27,272 bases of DNA from DASYSL01 sp036003365 (GTDB taxonomy: Bacteria; Eisenbacteria; RBG-16-71-46; DASYSL01), in NCBI GenBank assembly GCA_036003365.1, contig DASYSL010000040.1:1-27272 (forward strand), given 5' to 3'. The number at the start of each line of letters is the position of its first letter. Positions within the stretch are counted from its first letter, which is position 1. The translations under genes and the position numbers were made by a program. The notes under the pieces were generated by a model that worked only from the letters and a program-made list of their open reading frames with translations, did no database searches and had not been told where the DNA came from. Shown here piece by piece: positions 1 through 7,380 of this stretch.

Positions 1-85
1 CCGCGACAGCTATTACGACGACCAGCCCGACGTCCACCAATGGAGCCCAGAATGGCGAGCCGGACTCACGCTGCGCACGCACTGA
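1..85 (+). CDS. possible C-terminal tail of an upstream gene (partial)
   Basis: Frame 2 is open from the window edge to a TGA at 83-85. It encodes a tail of 27 residues beginning RDSYYDDQPDVHQW and ending GLTLRTH. The aromatic and acidic composition, and the ending on a hydrophobic strand, would fit the last strand of a beta-barrel protein, but the piece is too short to assign. If real, it overlaps the start of the next gene by about 34 bases. I see no family match; it may also be chance. Confidence 0.35.
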   Translation, partial: RDSYYDDQPDVHQWSPEWRAGLTLRTH

Positions 86-651
86 CGGCGGGCCTCGCGG
101 TCCTGCTGCTCGTGGCCGCGCCGCGTCTCGCCGGCGCCTCCCCGGCGTGGACGGGCACGTGGTGGTCGTTGGGCGGCGGCTATTCGTCCACCAAGGCGGA
201 TTGCCGCGACTGTGGCGAGGCACAGGAGTACGAGGACACGGGCACGATCATCGCGCGCGGCGGCTACGCCGTGAGCCCGCGCGTGCGCATCGGCGGCGAG
301 TACACGCGCACGTACCGCCAGCAGGACGGACCCGATGCCCGCCTGTCGACCTTTACCGCCATCGCGCAGTGGAACATGGTGCGGGCCGTGCCGATTCTGG
401 TCGAGTTCGGATACGGGGTCTCTTTCGCGAAGTACTCGATCGAGGAGAACGGCAACGAGGTCGGCTTCCAGCGCAACGGCATCGCGCTGCACTTTGGTGT
501 CGGATCCGAATGGCCGGTCGGGCCGCTGGCGATCGGGCCTTACGGGGCGATGTACGTGGCCGGCCTCGGCGACGTGCAGACGCCGACCACGGTGGCCCGT
601 GATGCCCTCGTCGTCACCTGGATCGCGGGGCTCACGCTCACGGTTCCATGA
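52..651 (+). CDS. putative outer-membrane beta-barrel protein
   Basis: This encodes about 199 residues. The N-terminus is a signal peptide: a basic start (MASRTHAAH), a hydrophobic core (LTAGLAVLLLVAA) and a probable cleavage site near LAGA-SPAW. The rest alternates polar and hydrophobic residues, with Gly and aromatic residues (GTWWSLGGGYSST, RIGGEYTRTYR, VEFGYGVSFAKYS, GVGSEWPVGPLAIGPYG), as expected for a small 8-stranded outer-membrane barrel of the OmpA/OmpX-like fold. A Cys pair (DCRDC) lies just after the first strand. I chose the ATG at 52 because GGAG (42-45) sits 6 bases upstream; an in-frame ATG at 40 is the alternative. The gene converges on the next one and the two 3' ends overlap by 14 bases. 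Ligand or role is unknown. Confidence 0.7.
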   Translation: MASRTHAAHALTAGLAVLLLVAAPRLAGASPAWTGTWWSLGGGYSSTKADCRDCGEAQEYEDTGTIIARGGYAVSPRVRIGGEYTRTYRQQDGPDARLSTFTAIAQWNMVRAVPILVEFGYGVSFAKYSIEENGNEVGFQRNGIALHFGVGSEWPVGPLAIGPYGAMYVAGLGDVQTPTTVARDALVVTWIAGLTLTVP

Positions 652-1330
652 AGCGCGTCGCCATCTTGGCGGCCGCGCCCGCTTCCTCGTGCTTGAAGAA
701 GACGAAGGCCTCGCTCCAGCTCTGCCCGCGCACGCGCTCCTGCCACGAAGCCATCGCGCCTTCGTCATAGCTTTCCTGACGCAAGCGTAAGTAACCCCAC
801 CCGGTCGTGGCCGTGAACGGCGCGTCCGTGTCTTCGCCGGTGTCGGCGATGCAGAGGGCGGCGTCATGCTCGCGCAGGATGGCGAACGTCTCGTCGTCGA
901 ACCACGAGGTGTGCCGGAATTCGAGGGCGCAACGCAGGCCGGTGGGAAAGAGCGGAAGGAAATCGCGCAGCAGCCCGGCATCCTTGCGCAGGTTGGGCGG
1001 AAGCTGCACCAGGTAGGGGCCGAGCTTGGGGCCGAGGCCGGCCGAGTTCTTCACCAGGTACTGCACCGACTCGCCGCAGTTCTTCAGGCGTTTGAAGTGC
1101 GTGATGCTCTGCGACACCTTGAGAACGAACGAGAAATCGCCGGGCACGGCGGCGGCCCAGGCTTCGAGCACGTTGGGCCGCGGCATGCGGTGAAAGGTAT
1201 TGTTCACCTCGACGGTGGAGAACTGGGTGCCGTAATAGGCCAGGAAATCCTTGCTGGCGAGCTTCTCGGGATAGAAGTGGCCCTTCCACTCGGGATAGGA
1301 CCAGCCGCTGGTGCCGGCGCGAACGCGCAT
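638..1330 (-). CDS. DUF72 family protein (YecE-like)
   Basis: This is 230 residues, the usual length for DUF72. The family signature opens the protein (RAGTSGWSYPEWKGHFYPEKL). It continues with the conserved FSTVEVNNTFHRMP, FVLKVSQSITHFKRL, LVQLPPNL, ALEFRHTSWF and GWGYLRL segments, and ends in the acidic/aromatic helix region. DUF72 proteins have a TIM-barrel-like fold; their reaction is not established. The start is the ATG at 1328-1330, which overlaps the TGA of the upstream hydrolase by one base (TGATG). This suggests translational coupling and membership of the ligD transcript. An in-frame ATG 9 codons upstream would overlap more and lacks the family alignment. Family call is confident, function is not. 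Confidence 0.93.
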   Translation of the reverse strand: MRVRAGTSGWSYPEWKGHFYPEKLASKDFLAYYGTQFSTVEVNNTFHRMPRPNVLEAWAAAVPGDFSFVLKVSQSITHFKRLKNCGESVQYLVKNSAGLGPKLGPYLVQLPPNLRKDAGLLRDFLPLFPTGLRCALEFRHTSWFDDETFAILREHDAALCIADTGEDTDAPFTATTGWGYLRLRQESYDEGAMASWQERVRGQSWSEAFVFFKHEEAGAAAKMATRFMEP

Positions 1331-2010
1331 CACGCCCCCGCGACCGAGTCGGCCCACGTGCGAGCCACGCGCGCCAGCTCATCGAACACGTCGCTGCGCC
1401 TCCGGCCCGAGCTCTTGGGCACGACGAACGAGTGATCGGCGCCTTCGACCACGTGCAGCGTGACGCGCGCGCCCAAGCGCTCGAGCACCGGGCGGAGAAG
1501 CTCGAGGCTCGCCAACTTGTCCTTCGAGCCCTGCAGAAAGAGCATGGGCAGACTCACCTGGCTCAAGTGATCGGCGCGCGTGGTGGCCGGCGCACCCGCC
1601 GGATAGAGCGGAAAGCCGAGGAACACGAGCCCGCGCACGCCCTCGAGCCCGCCGTCCGCGGTGGCGAGCGAAGTCATGCGCCCGCCCATCGATTTGCCGC
1701 CGGCGAAGAGTGGCAGGGCGCCGGCCACCTCGCGGCCGCGCGCCACCGCGGCGCGCACCGTGGCGAGGAGCGTGGGCTGAGGGTCGGGGCGCCGCGAGCC
1801 TCTCTCGGTGTACGGAAACTGATAGCGCAGCGTGGCGAAGCCCTCCTCGGTGAAAGCGCGCACCGTGTCCTGCATGGAGGGATGGCGCATGTCGGCGCCC
1901 GCGCCATGCCCGAGCACGAGCAAGCGGCGCGCACCTTCGGGGCGGTCGAGGAAGGCCGAGACCTGGCCCGCGCGCCCGACATCGATCGTGATCTCGGTGG
2001 CCCTGCTCAC
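1330..2010 (-). CDS. KANL3/TEX30-type alpha/beta hydrolase
   Basis: This is 226 residues of alpha/beta-hydrolase fold. After the oxyanion-side loop LVLGHGAGADMRHPSM comes the nucleophile elbow GGKSMGGR with Ser107, then FLGFPLYPAG, the acid loop LQGSKD (Asp164) and the catalytic His193 in GADHSF. This layout matches the bacterial relatives of human TEX30/KANL3, a small hydrolase-like family (dienelactone-hydrolase related) of unknown substrate. The likely start is GTG at 2008-2010. It overlaps the stop codon of ligD (GTGA, 4 bases), so translation is probably coupled to ligD. A much longer open frame runs upstream in the same phase, but it lies antiphase within ligD and is not conserved protein. 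Likely cytoplasmic, with no signal peptide. Confidence 0.9.
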   Translation of the reverse strand: MSRATEITIDVGRAGQVSAFLDRPEGARRLLVLGHGAGADMRHPSMQDTVRAFTEEGFATLRYQFPYTERGSRRPDPQPTLLATVRAAVARGREVAGALPLFAGGKSMGGRMTSLATADGGLEGVRGLVFLGFPLYPAGAPATTRADHLSQVSLPMLFLQGSKDKLASLELLRPVLERLGARVTLHVVEGADHSFVVPKSSGRRRSDVFDELARVARTWADSVAGA

Positions 2011-4583
2011 GACGTCTTCCTCTTCTTCTTGTGGGGTGCCGGGTCGCCGCCGTTCATGCGCCGATCGATGCGTGCGATCGCCGCCTGCATGTCGAGCCCG
2101 GGCCCCAGCACCATGGCCAGCGGATCTGCCATCTTCTCGAAGCGCTTGGGCAGCGTGCGCAGCGTGAAGCGCGCCGGATCGAGCTTGGCGTTGACCTCGT
2201 CCCAGAGCAGAGGACAGGAGGCCGGCGCGCCGGGCAGGGGCCGGAGCGAATAAGGCGCCACGATCGTGTTGCCGCGTCCGTTCTGGCCGAAGTCGACGTA
2301 CACCTTGCCGCCCCGCTGATGGATGGGCCGCGCGACGGTCGAGATCTCGGGCGCCTCGTCGACCACGAGCACGGCCAGGAGCTTGGCAAAGGCGCGCGTC
2401 TCCTCGTCGGAGTAGCGCCGGCCCATGGGCAGAAGAATATGGAGGCCGGTGGCGCCCGACGTCTTCACGGCGCTCGGCAGATCCAGCTCGTCGAGGATCG
2501 ATTTGACGATTCTCGCCACTTGCACGACCTGCTTGAACGGCGCCCCCTTGGGGTCGAGGTCGATCACCAGCCAGTCCGGCTCCTCGAGCGAGTCCACGCG
2601 CGCGCTCCACACGTGGAGAGGGATCGTGCCCAGGTTGGCCACGTAGCGCAGCGACTCGATATCGTCGAGGACGAAGTAGCGGATGTCGCGCTCGCCGTGG
2701 CCCGAGGTCACGGTGACGGTGCGCACCCAGCGCGGCGTGTACACCGGTGCGTCCTTCTGGAAGAACGACTTGCCCTCGATGCCGTCGGGATAGCGCGTCA
2801 AGACGACTGGGCGGTCGCGCAAATACGGCAGAAGGAGCGGGGCGATGGACTCGTAATAGGCGACGAGGTCGCTCTTCGTGTAGCCGTCGGGCCAGTACAC
2901 CTTGCGCGGATTGGTGATCTTGACGTCGCGATCTTCCGGCTCGGCCTCCAGGGCCCGAGCCGCCACAGGCAGGGGCGCTGTGAGATCGACCGGCTCCTCG
3001 CGCCGGCACTCCTCGGGTTTCTTGTCGGAGCGGAGTCCGAGATACGTGGGATGGCGCAACCCGCCGTCCTCCGTCCACTCAGTGAAGCGCACCTCGCACA
3101 CGAGCCGCGGCTCGGCCCAGTGGTTGCCGCGCTCGCTCGGGGAGCGCTCGTCGAAGGGCGACGTGGGCCGCGCGATATCCTGCAAGGCGCGGTGCAGCTC
3201 GGCGATCGTCTTGCCGTCGAGGCCCGTGCCCACGCGGGTCACGTAGACGAGCTTGTCGCCTTCGTAGCGACCCACCAACAGGGCGCCGAATCCCGAGCGC
3301 GATCCCTGCGGGTCGGTGTAGCCGCCGATCACGAAATCGTCGCGCCTCTGGCATTTGATCTTGAGCCAGTCGGCCGAGCGGCGGCCGTCGTAGACGCTCG
3401 TGAGCTTCTTGGCCACGATGCCCTCGAGCCGCAGCTCGTCGGCCGCCTCGAGGAACGCGGGACCGTGCTCGAGCACGTGCTCGGCGCGCTCGGCCACGCC
3501 GCGTGGCGGCGCCACGCGCGCCAAGACTTCCTGCCGGCGCCCGAGCGGCAGCTTGCGAAGATCGAATCCCCCGGCGGCCAGGCAATCAAAGAAGTAGGCC
3601 TTCACCGGAACGCGCGCCCGCGCCGCCTGGATGTCGCGCGGTTTCTTCAAATGCATGCGCGCCTGCAGGCGCTGGAAGCTCGGACGGCCGGTGTCGTCGG
3701 CGGCCACGATCTCGCCGTCCAGAAGGAACTGCGGCACAAAGAGATCGGCCAGTGCCGCGGCGATTTCCGGATAGCGAGCCGTGATGTCCTCGCCGCTGCG
3801 CCCTTGCAGGCGCACCTCCTTGTCGTGCCGCCAGGCGAGCACGCGCACGCCGTCGTACTTGATCTCGAAGCTCCAGTCCTTGCCGGCGGGCGGCCGCTCG
3901 GTGAGCGTGGCCAGCATGAGCTTCACGTCCTTGAGCGCGACCTCGCGCTCCGGCGCACCCGACGCGCGTAGCGACTCCTGCAATCCGGCGAGCACGGCGG
4001 GCGGGTCTTTCATCTCCTCCACGGTGAGCCCCGAGATCACGGACTCGGGATAACGGTCGACCAGCTCGTCGGCCGCCGCCGCGTCGTCGTCCTTCTTGAG
4101 GAGGAGCCACTCCTTTTCGGCGCGGCTCATGCGCACGAGCGTCCAGCGCCCGCGCAGCTTCAAGCCGAACATCTCGAGCTCGAGCTTGCCGCGATGGTAC
4201 TGCTCGAGCACATCGTCATTCTTCTTGAAGGTTCCGAAGTGTCCGTGGTCCCAGACGATGACCTCGCCGGCGCCATAGTTGCCGGCCGGGATGATGCCCT
4301 CGAAGTTCGCGTACTCGAGCGGGTGGTCCTCGACGTGGACGGCGAGGCGCTTCTCTTCCACGTGCACCGATGGTCCTTTGGGCACCGACCAGCTCTTGAG
4401 CACACCGTCCAGCTCGAGACGGAAGTCGTAGTGGAGTGCTCGCGCCGCGTGCTTCTGCACCACGAACCGCATGCCGCCGAGAGCCGGCTCCGCCGTGGAC
4501 TCGCCCTCGCCGAAAGGCTCGGGCGTGCGCGCCGGATCGCGCTTCTTGCGATACAGGTCGAGATGGTCGGGGCGGGGGGTCAA
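2007..4583 (-). CDS. ligD: multifunctional ATP-dependent DNA ligase LigD (NHEJ)
   Basis: From the proposed TTG start this encodes 858 residues in the order phosphoesterase, ligase, polymerase, as in Pseudomonas LigD (mycobacteria place the polymerase first). In the phosphoesterase domain (about 1-180) the metal-site residues are visible as QKHAARALHYDFRLE (His45, His51, Asp53) and EDHP (His87). The ligase domain (about 215-535) carries the adenylation lysine in EIKYDG (Lys242), EGIVAKK and WLKIK. The polymerase/primase domain (about 555-840) has VIDLDP (Asp675, Asp677) and SGATGLHILLPM. The tail is basic (HKKKRKTS). It fills gaps, heals 3' ends and seals double-strand breaks with Ku. An ATG start at 4670 is possible, but the first 29 residues look non-conserved. 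TTG at 4581-4583 has GAGG about 9 bases upstream and begins close to the family start (DLYRKKRDPARTPEP). Confidence 0.96.
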   Translation of the reverse strand: MTPRPDHLDLYRKKRDPARTPEPFGEGESTAEPALGGMRFVVQKHAARALHYDFRLELDGVLKSWSVPKGPSVHVEEKRLAVHVEDHPLEYANFEGIIPAGNYGAGEVIVWDHGHFGTFKKNDDVLEQYHRGKLELEMFGLKLRGRWTLVRMSRAEKEWLLLKKDDDAAAADELVDRYPESVISGLTVEEMKDPPAVLAGLQESLRASGAPEREVALKDVKLMLATLTERPPAGKDWSFEIKYDGVRVLAWRHDKEVRLQGRSGEDITARYPEIAAALADLFVPQFLLDGEIVAADDTGRPSFQRLQARMHLKKPRDIQAARARVPVKAYFFDCLAAGGFDLRKLPLGRRQEVLARVAPPRGVAERAEHVLEHGPAFLEAADELRLEGIVAKKLTSVYDGRRSADWLKIKCQRRDDFVIGGYTDPQGSRSGFGALLVGRYEGDKLVYVTRVGTGLDGKTIAELHRALQDIARPTSPFDERSPSERGNHWAEPRLVCEVRFTEWTEDGGLRHPTYLGLRSDKKPEECRREEPVDLTAPLPVAARALEAEPEDRDVKITNPRKVYWPDGYTKSDLVAYYESIAPLLLPYLRDRPVVLTRYPDGIEGKSFFQKDAPVYTPRWVRTVTVTSGHGERDIRYFVLDDIESLRYVANLGTIPLHVWSARVDSLEEPDWLVIDLDPKGAPFKQVVQVARIVKSILDELDLPSAVKTSGATGLHILLPMGRRYSDEETRAFAKLLAVLVVDEAPEISTVARPIHQRGGKVYVDFGQNGRGNTIVAPYSLRPLPGAPASCPLLWDEVNAKLDPARFTLRTLPKRFEKMADPLAMVLGPGLDMQAAIARIDRRMNGGDPAPHKKKRKTS

Positions 4584-4650
4584 GGGTCGGGCCTCGGGGG
4601 TCGGTGGACGATAACAAATCCAAGTGGATGAAATGTTTACCGGGCCTGCG

Positions 4651-4679
4651 TTGAGTGTATCAGAACGCAATGCTAGGCT
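4651..4679 (+). promoter_or_regulatory. candidate sigma70-type promoter for ku
   Basis: TTGAGT (4651-4656) and TAGGCT (4674-4679) are separated by 17 bases, a near-consensus -35/-10 arrangement ending 37 bases before the ku ATG. It lies in the AT-richer divergent spacer between ku and ligD, so both NHEJ genes may share one control region. Predicted by eye; no clear counterpart is visible for ligD. Confidence 0.5.
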
Positions 4680-4716
4680 ACGGGCCAGTCGATCCCGCGT
4701 GGAGGTTCTGTTTCCT

Positions 4717-5583
4717 ATGCCAGCTCATTCGATCGGATCGGGCACGCTGTCGTTCGGACTCGTCTCGATCCCCGTCCGGATGTACACGGCTGCTTCGTCG
4801 GCCGGCGTCGCCTTCAACATGCTTCACGTCAAGTGCGGCGGCCGCATCAAGCAGCAGCAGACCTGCCCCACCTGCAATGAGGTGCTCGACCGCGCCTCGC
4901 TGGTCAAAGGCTACGAGTTCTCCAAGGACCAGTACGTCCAGTTCACGGAGGACGAGCTCAAGAAGCTCGAAGGCGAGGCGTCACAGTCGATCGACATCGC
5001 TGAGTTCGTGCCGCTGGAGAAGGTCGACCCCATCTATTTCGAGAAGACCTACTATCTCGGCCCGGACAAGGGCGGCGACAAGGCGTATCGTCTCCTGTGC
5101 GACGCCATGACCAAGACGAAGCGCGTGGCGCTCGCGCAGTTCGTGATGCGCGGCAAGGAGAGCCTGGTGCTCATCCGGCCGGCGCAGCGCGGCCTCATGC
5201 TCCACACCATGTATTTCGCCGACGAGGTGCGCGATTTCTCCGAGATCGAGAAGGGCGAGAGCGCGAGCGTGAAGAACGGCGAGCTGGAGCTGGCGCTGCG
5301 CCTCATCGACGAGCTGACCGGCGACGCGTTTCAGCCCGAGCGCTACCACGACGACTACCGCCAGCGCGTGCTGGGCGCGGTCGAGCAGAAGGTGGAAGGC
5401 AAGGAAGTCACGGCCGTCGGTCCGCAGGTCCAGCGCACGCAGGTCATCGACCTGATGGACGCGCTCAAGAAGAGCCTGGACAGCCGCACGAGCTCGAGCA
5501 AGGCGGAGAAGGCCGAGACCAAGAAGAAGGCAGTGGCCAAGCGCGCGCCGGCAGCGAAGGAGAAGAAAGCTGCCGCCAAGTAG
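4717..5583 (+). CDS. ku: Ku-like DNA end-binding protein (NHEJ)
   Basis: This is 288 residues, typical of bacterial Ku. It opens with the family signature (GSGTLSFGLVSIPVRMYTA) and continues with HVKCGGRIKQQQTCPTC, a Cys cluster seen in many bacterial Ku proteins, then KGYEFSKDQYV, ELKKLE, FVPLEKVDPIYFEKTYYLGP and LIRPAQRGLMLHTM. The homodimeric ring threads onto broken DNA ends and recruits LigD. The last ~30 residues are a Lys/Ala-rich extension (KAEKAETKKK..AKEKKAAAK) that should add non-specific DNA binding, as known for the basic tails of other bacterial Ku proteins. The start is the ATG at 4717, with GGAGG at 4701-4705. An in-frame ATG at 4624 would add 31 non-conserved residues across the promoter. 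ligD is transcribed divergently. Confidence 0.96.
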   Translation: MPAHSIGSGTLSFGLVSIPVRMYTAASSAGVAFNMLHVKCGGRIKQQQTCPTCNEVLDRASLVKGYEFSKDQYVQFTEDELKKLEGEASQSIDIAEFVPLEKVDPIYFEKTYYLGPDKGGDKAYRLLCDAMTKTKRVALAQFVMRGKESLVLIRPAQRGLMLHTMYFADEVRDFSEIEKGESASVKNGELELALRLIDELTGDAFQPERYHDDYRQRVLGAVEQKVEGKEVTAVGPQVQRTQVIDLMDALKKSLDSRTSSSKAEKAETKKKAVAKRAPAAKEKKAAAK

Positions 5584-5632
5584 CACGGTTGGCCGCGAAA
5601 CGGCTTGCCTGAGCACACTTGGGCCGCCGGGG

Positions 5633-6565
5633 ATGGCCATGAACGGGATGAAGCGCTTCTCGACACGCGACGCGGCCCGTATCCTCGGCGTCTCCGAAGA
5701 TCAGATCCGCACCTACGCCCGTCTGGGTGAGATCGTTCCCTTGCGCGGTCCGGGCGGGCGGCTCGAGTTCGAGTTCACCCATCTGTTGCTGCTCCGCACG
5801 ACCAAAGGCCTGCTCGAAGCCGGCGTGCCGGCGCGCCGCCTGCGCCGCGTGTGGACTTCGCTCAAGCGCCAGCTCGAGAAAGATCTCCCGCTCACCGGCA
5901 TCACCATTTTCGCCGACGGCGAGCGCGCCGTGGCCTGGGACGGCACGGCGGCGTGGCGCCCCGACTCCGGCCAGTTCCTGCTCAACTTCGACGTCGCTGA
6001 AGTCGCCGAGCGCGCGGGCGAGGAAAGCCTCGCGCCCGCCAGCATCGTCTTCGCGGGCGACGACGAGGAGGAATTCGAGGAAGAAATCGGGGGCGGCTCT
6101 TCCGTCGAAACCCTCACCGGGCATTCCGACGCCTCGTTCAGCGCCGAGCAGTGGTTCCATCTCGGCTGCGAGCTGGAAGCGGAGTCGACCCTCGAAGCAC
6201 GCCAGGCCTACCTGCAGACCATCGCGCTCGACCCCGATTTCGGTGACGCCCATTTGAACCTGGGCCGGCTCGAGCACGAAGCGGGCGAGCTGGGCAAGGC
6301 GGAGTCGTACTACCGCGACGCCGTCCGCTGCTCGCCCGAGGACCCGGCATACCACTTCAACCTCGGCGTCCTGCTCGAAGACCGCGGCCGCCGCGACGAA
6401 GCCGTGCTCGCCTACGAGCGCGTGGTCGCCGCCGATCCCTTCCATGCCGATGCCCACTACAATTTGGGCCTCCTCCTCGAGACCATGGCCCGCCGCTCCG
6501 AGGCCATGAAGCACCTCATGATCGCCCGCCGCCTCTACGCCGGCGCCGGCCACGTCACGGAATAG
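5633..6565 (+). CDS. MerR-type HTH protein with C-terminal TPR array
   Basis: This encodes about 310 residues. Residues ~7-75 form a MerR-like winged helix (FSTRDAARILGVSEDQIRTYARLGEI, LEFEFTHLLLLRTTKGLLEAGVP). A middle region of about 75 residues ends in an acidic linker (GDDEEEFEEEIGGG). Residues ~165-305 hold about four tetratricopeptide repeats (AHLNLGRLEHEAGELGKAESYYRDAV, YHFNLGVLLEDRGRRDEAVLAYERVV, AHYNLGLLLETMARRSEAMKHL). The effector-binding domain usual in MerR regulators is replaced by a protein-protein scaffold. The start is uncertain among ATGs at 5633, 5639 and 5648. It follows ku by 49 bases on the same strand and may be cotranscribed. A DNA-binding regulator is likely; target and partner are not visible. 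Confidence 0.85.
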   Translation: MAMNGMKRFSTRDAARILGVSEDQIRTYARLGEIVPLRGPGGRLEFEFTHLLLLRTTKGLLEAGVPARRLRRVWTSLKRQLEKDLPLTGITIFADGERAVAWDGTAAWRPDSGQFLLNFDVAEVAERAGEESLAPASIVFAGDDEEEFEEEIGGGSSVETLTGHSDASFSAEQWFHLGCELEAESTLEARQAYLQTIALDPDFGDAHLNLGRLEHEAGELGKAESYYRDAVRCSPEDPAYHFNLGVLLEDRGRRDEAVLAYERVVAADPFHADAHYNLGLLLETMARRSEAMKHLMIARRLYAGAGHVTE

Positions 6566-6580
6566 AAGGCGGAACCTGCT

Positions 6581-7258
6581 TTAGCGCGCTCTTTCCCTCA
6601 TTGCCCTCCTGAGCGCCGCATCGAGCGCCCGCGTCGTTTCGTATTCGGCGTGCGCACCGCAGAGCAGTCGAAAGTCCTCGATATTCGTCCCCAGTTTCTC
6701 CTCCAGGGGTGCAATCGGCACGATCTCAAGCAAACGGCGGCCGGTGCAGCGGCGCCCAGAATCGCTCACGAATGCGCAGTGGCCACCATCTCGCTCCCAC
6801 ACGGCGCGAAAAATTCGACCCGGAATGCCGCGCGCCGCAGCCCTCCGAAAGCAGCGAGGGCGAGGCTTGGGAGTCGCTGCCTTGTGCCTGCTTTCCAGCT
6901 GAGCGACCCACGAACTGAGACCGCGGAGGAATGCTTCACCAAGGTCACCGGGCGTGAGAGGACGATCGAGAAACTCCTCAGCCCTACGCAGAAGTTCCAG
7001 CCCCGGTCGTGCGATCTCGATGCGAATGCAGGGGCGATCCCCGCCGACATCAACAACTTCCGCCAACCAAGCATGCTCTGGAGCAGCCCATTGGTCACTT
7101 CCGGCCCTTGACCCACTCGCATGCCGTGCGGCCACCAATTGGTCACTTCCGGCACTTGACCCACTCGCATGCTCTGGAGCGAGTGAATGGTCAGGCGCTG
7201 CGTTTGACCCACTGCAGCAGTGGGGATCCGCCGCGCGATCAGCAGATGAATCGTCCAT
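6581..7258 (-). pseudogene. decayed HNH-endonuclease C-terminal remnant
   Basis: The last ~150 codons resemble the C-terminus of a large HNH-nuclease family: a DLLERA-like helix (RPGLELLRRAEEFLDRPLTPGDLGEAFLRGLSSWVAQLE), a basic linker, then RAVWERDGGHCAFVSDSGRRC and NIEDFRLLCGAHAEYE. In intact members the middle of the motif reads LEFHH; here it is LEIVPI, so the catalytic His pair is gone. The long N-terminal domain of the family is missing. In its place the frame runs through three 48-bp tandem repeats, giving low-complexity residues (HASGSRAGSDQ). The open frame is 225 codons from the ATG at 7258, but I regard it as a remnant, not a working nuclease. An alternative is a repurposed, non-catalytic DNA-binding protein. 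Confidence 0.65.
7071..7214. repeat. three 48-bp tandem repeats
   Basis: Units are 7071-7118, 7119-7166 and 7167-7214, each exactly 48 bases and each beginning GCATGC. Units 1 and 2 match at 40 of 48 positions, with a nearly invariant 29-base core starting ATTGGTCACTTCCGGC and ending TTGACCCACTC. Unit 3 matches unit 1 at 34 of 48. The length is a multiple of three, so the reading frame through the HNH remnant survives. A diverged relative is present near 22539-22592. The array ends in a short hairpin, CCCACTG-cag-CAGTGGG (7208-7224). Confidence 0.85.
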
Positions 7259-7380
7259 GTGAAGATAACGATTGGGGGGCGCGCCTGCGGGGGCGAAGCC
7301 AGCAGCTTGCTAAGGTGATCCTATGCAGAGAGCATTCCACGATGCACTGACAAACTTTGTCGAGGGCGAAGAATTCGGAT

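Noticed and set aside
2031..3971. Plus-strand open frame opposite ligD
   Set aside because: Complement of a strongly conserved LigD coding region; no ribosome-binding site or domain.
7071..7214. Possible CRISPR array
   Set aside because: Units are contiguous 48-mers with graded divergence and no constant repeat plus unique spacers; no cas genes nearby.
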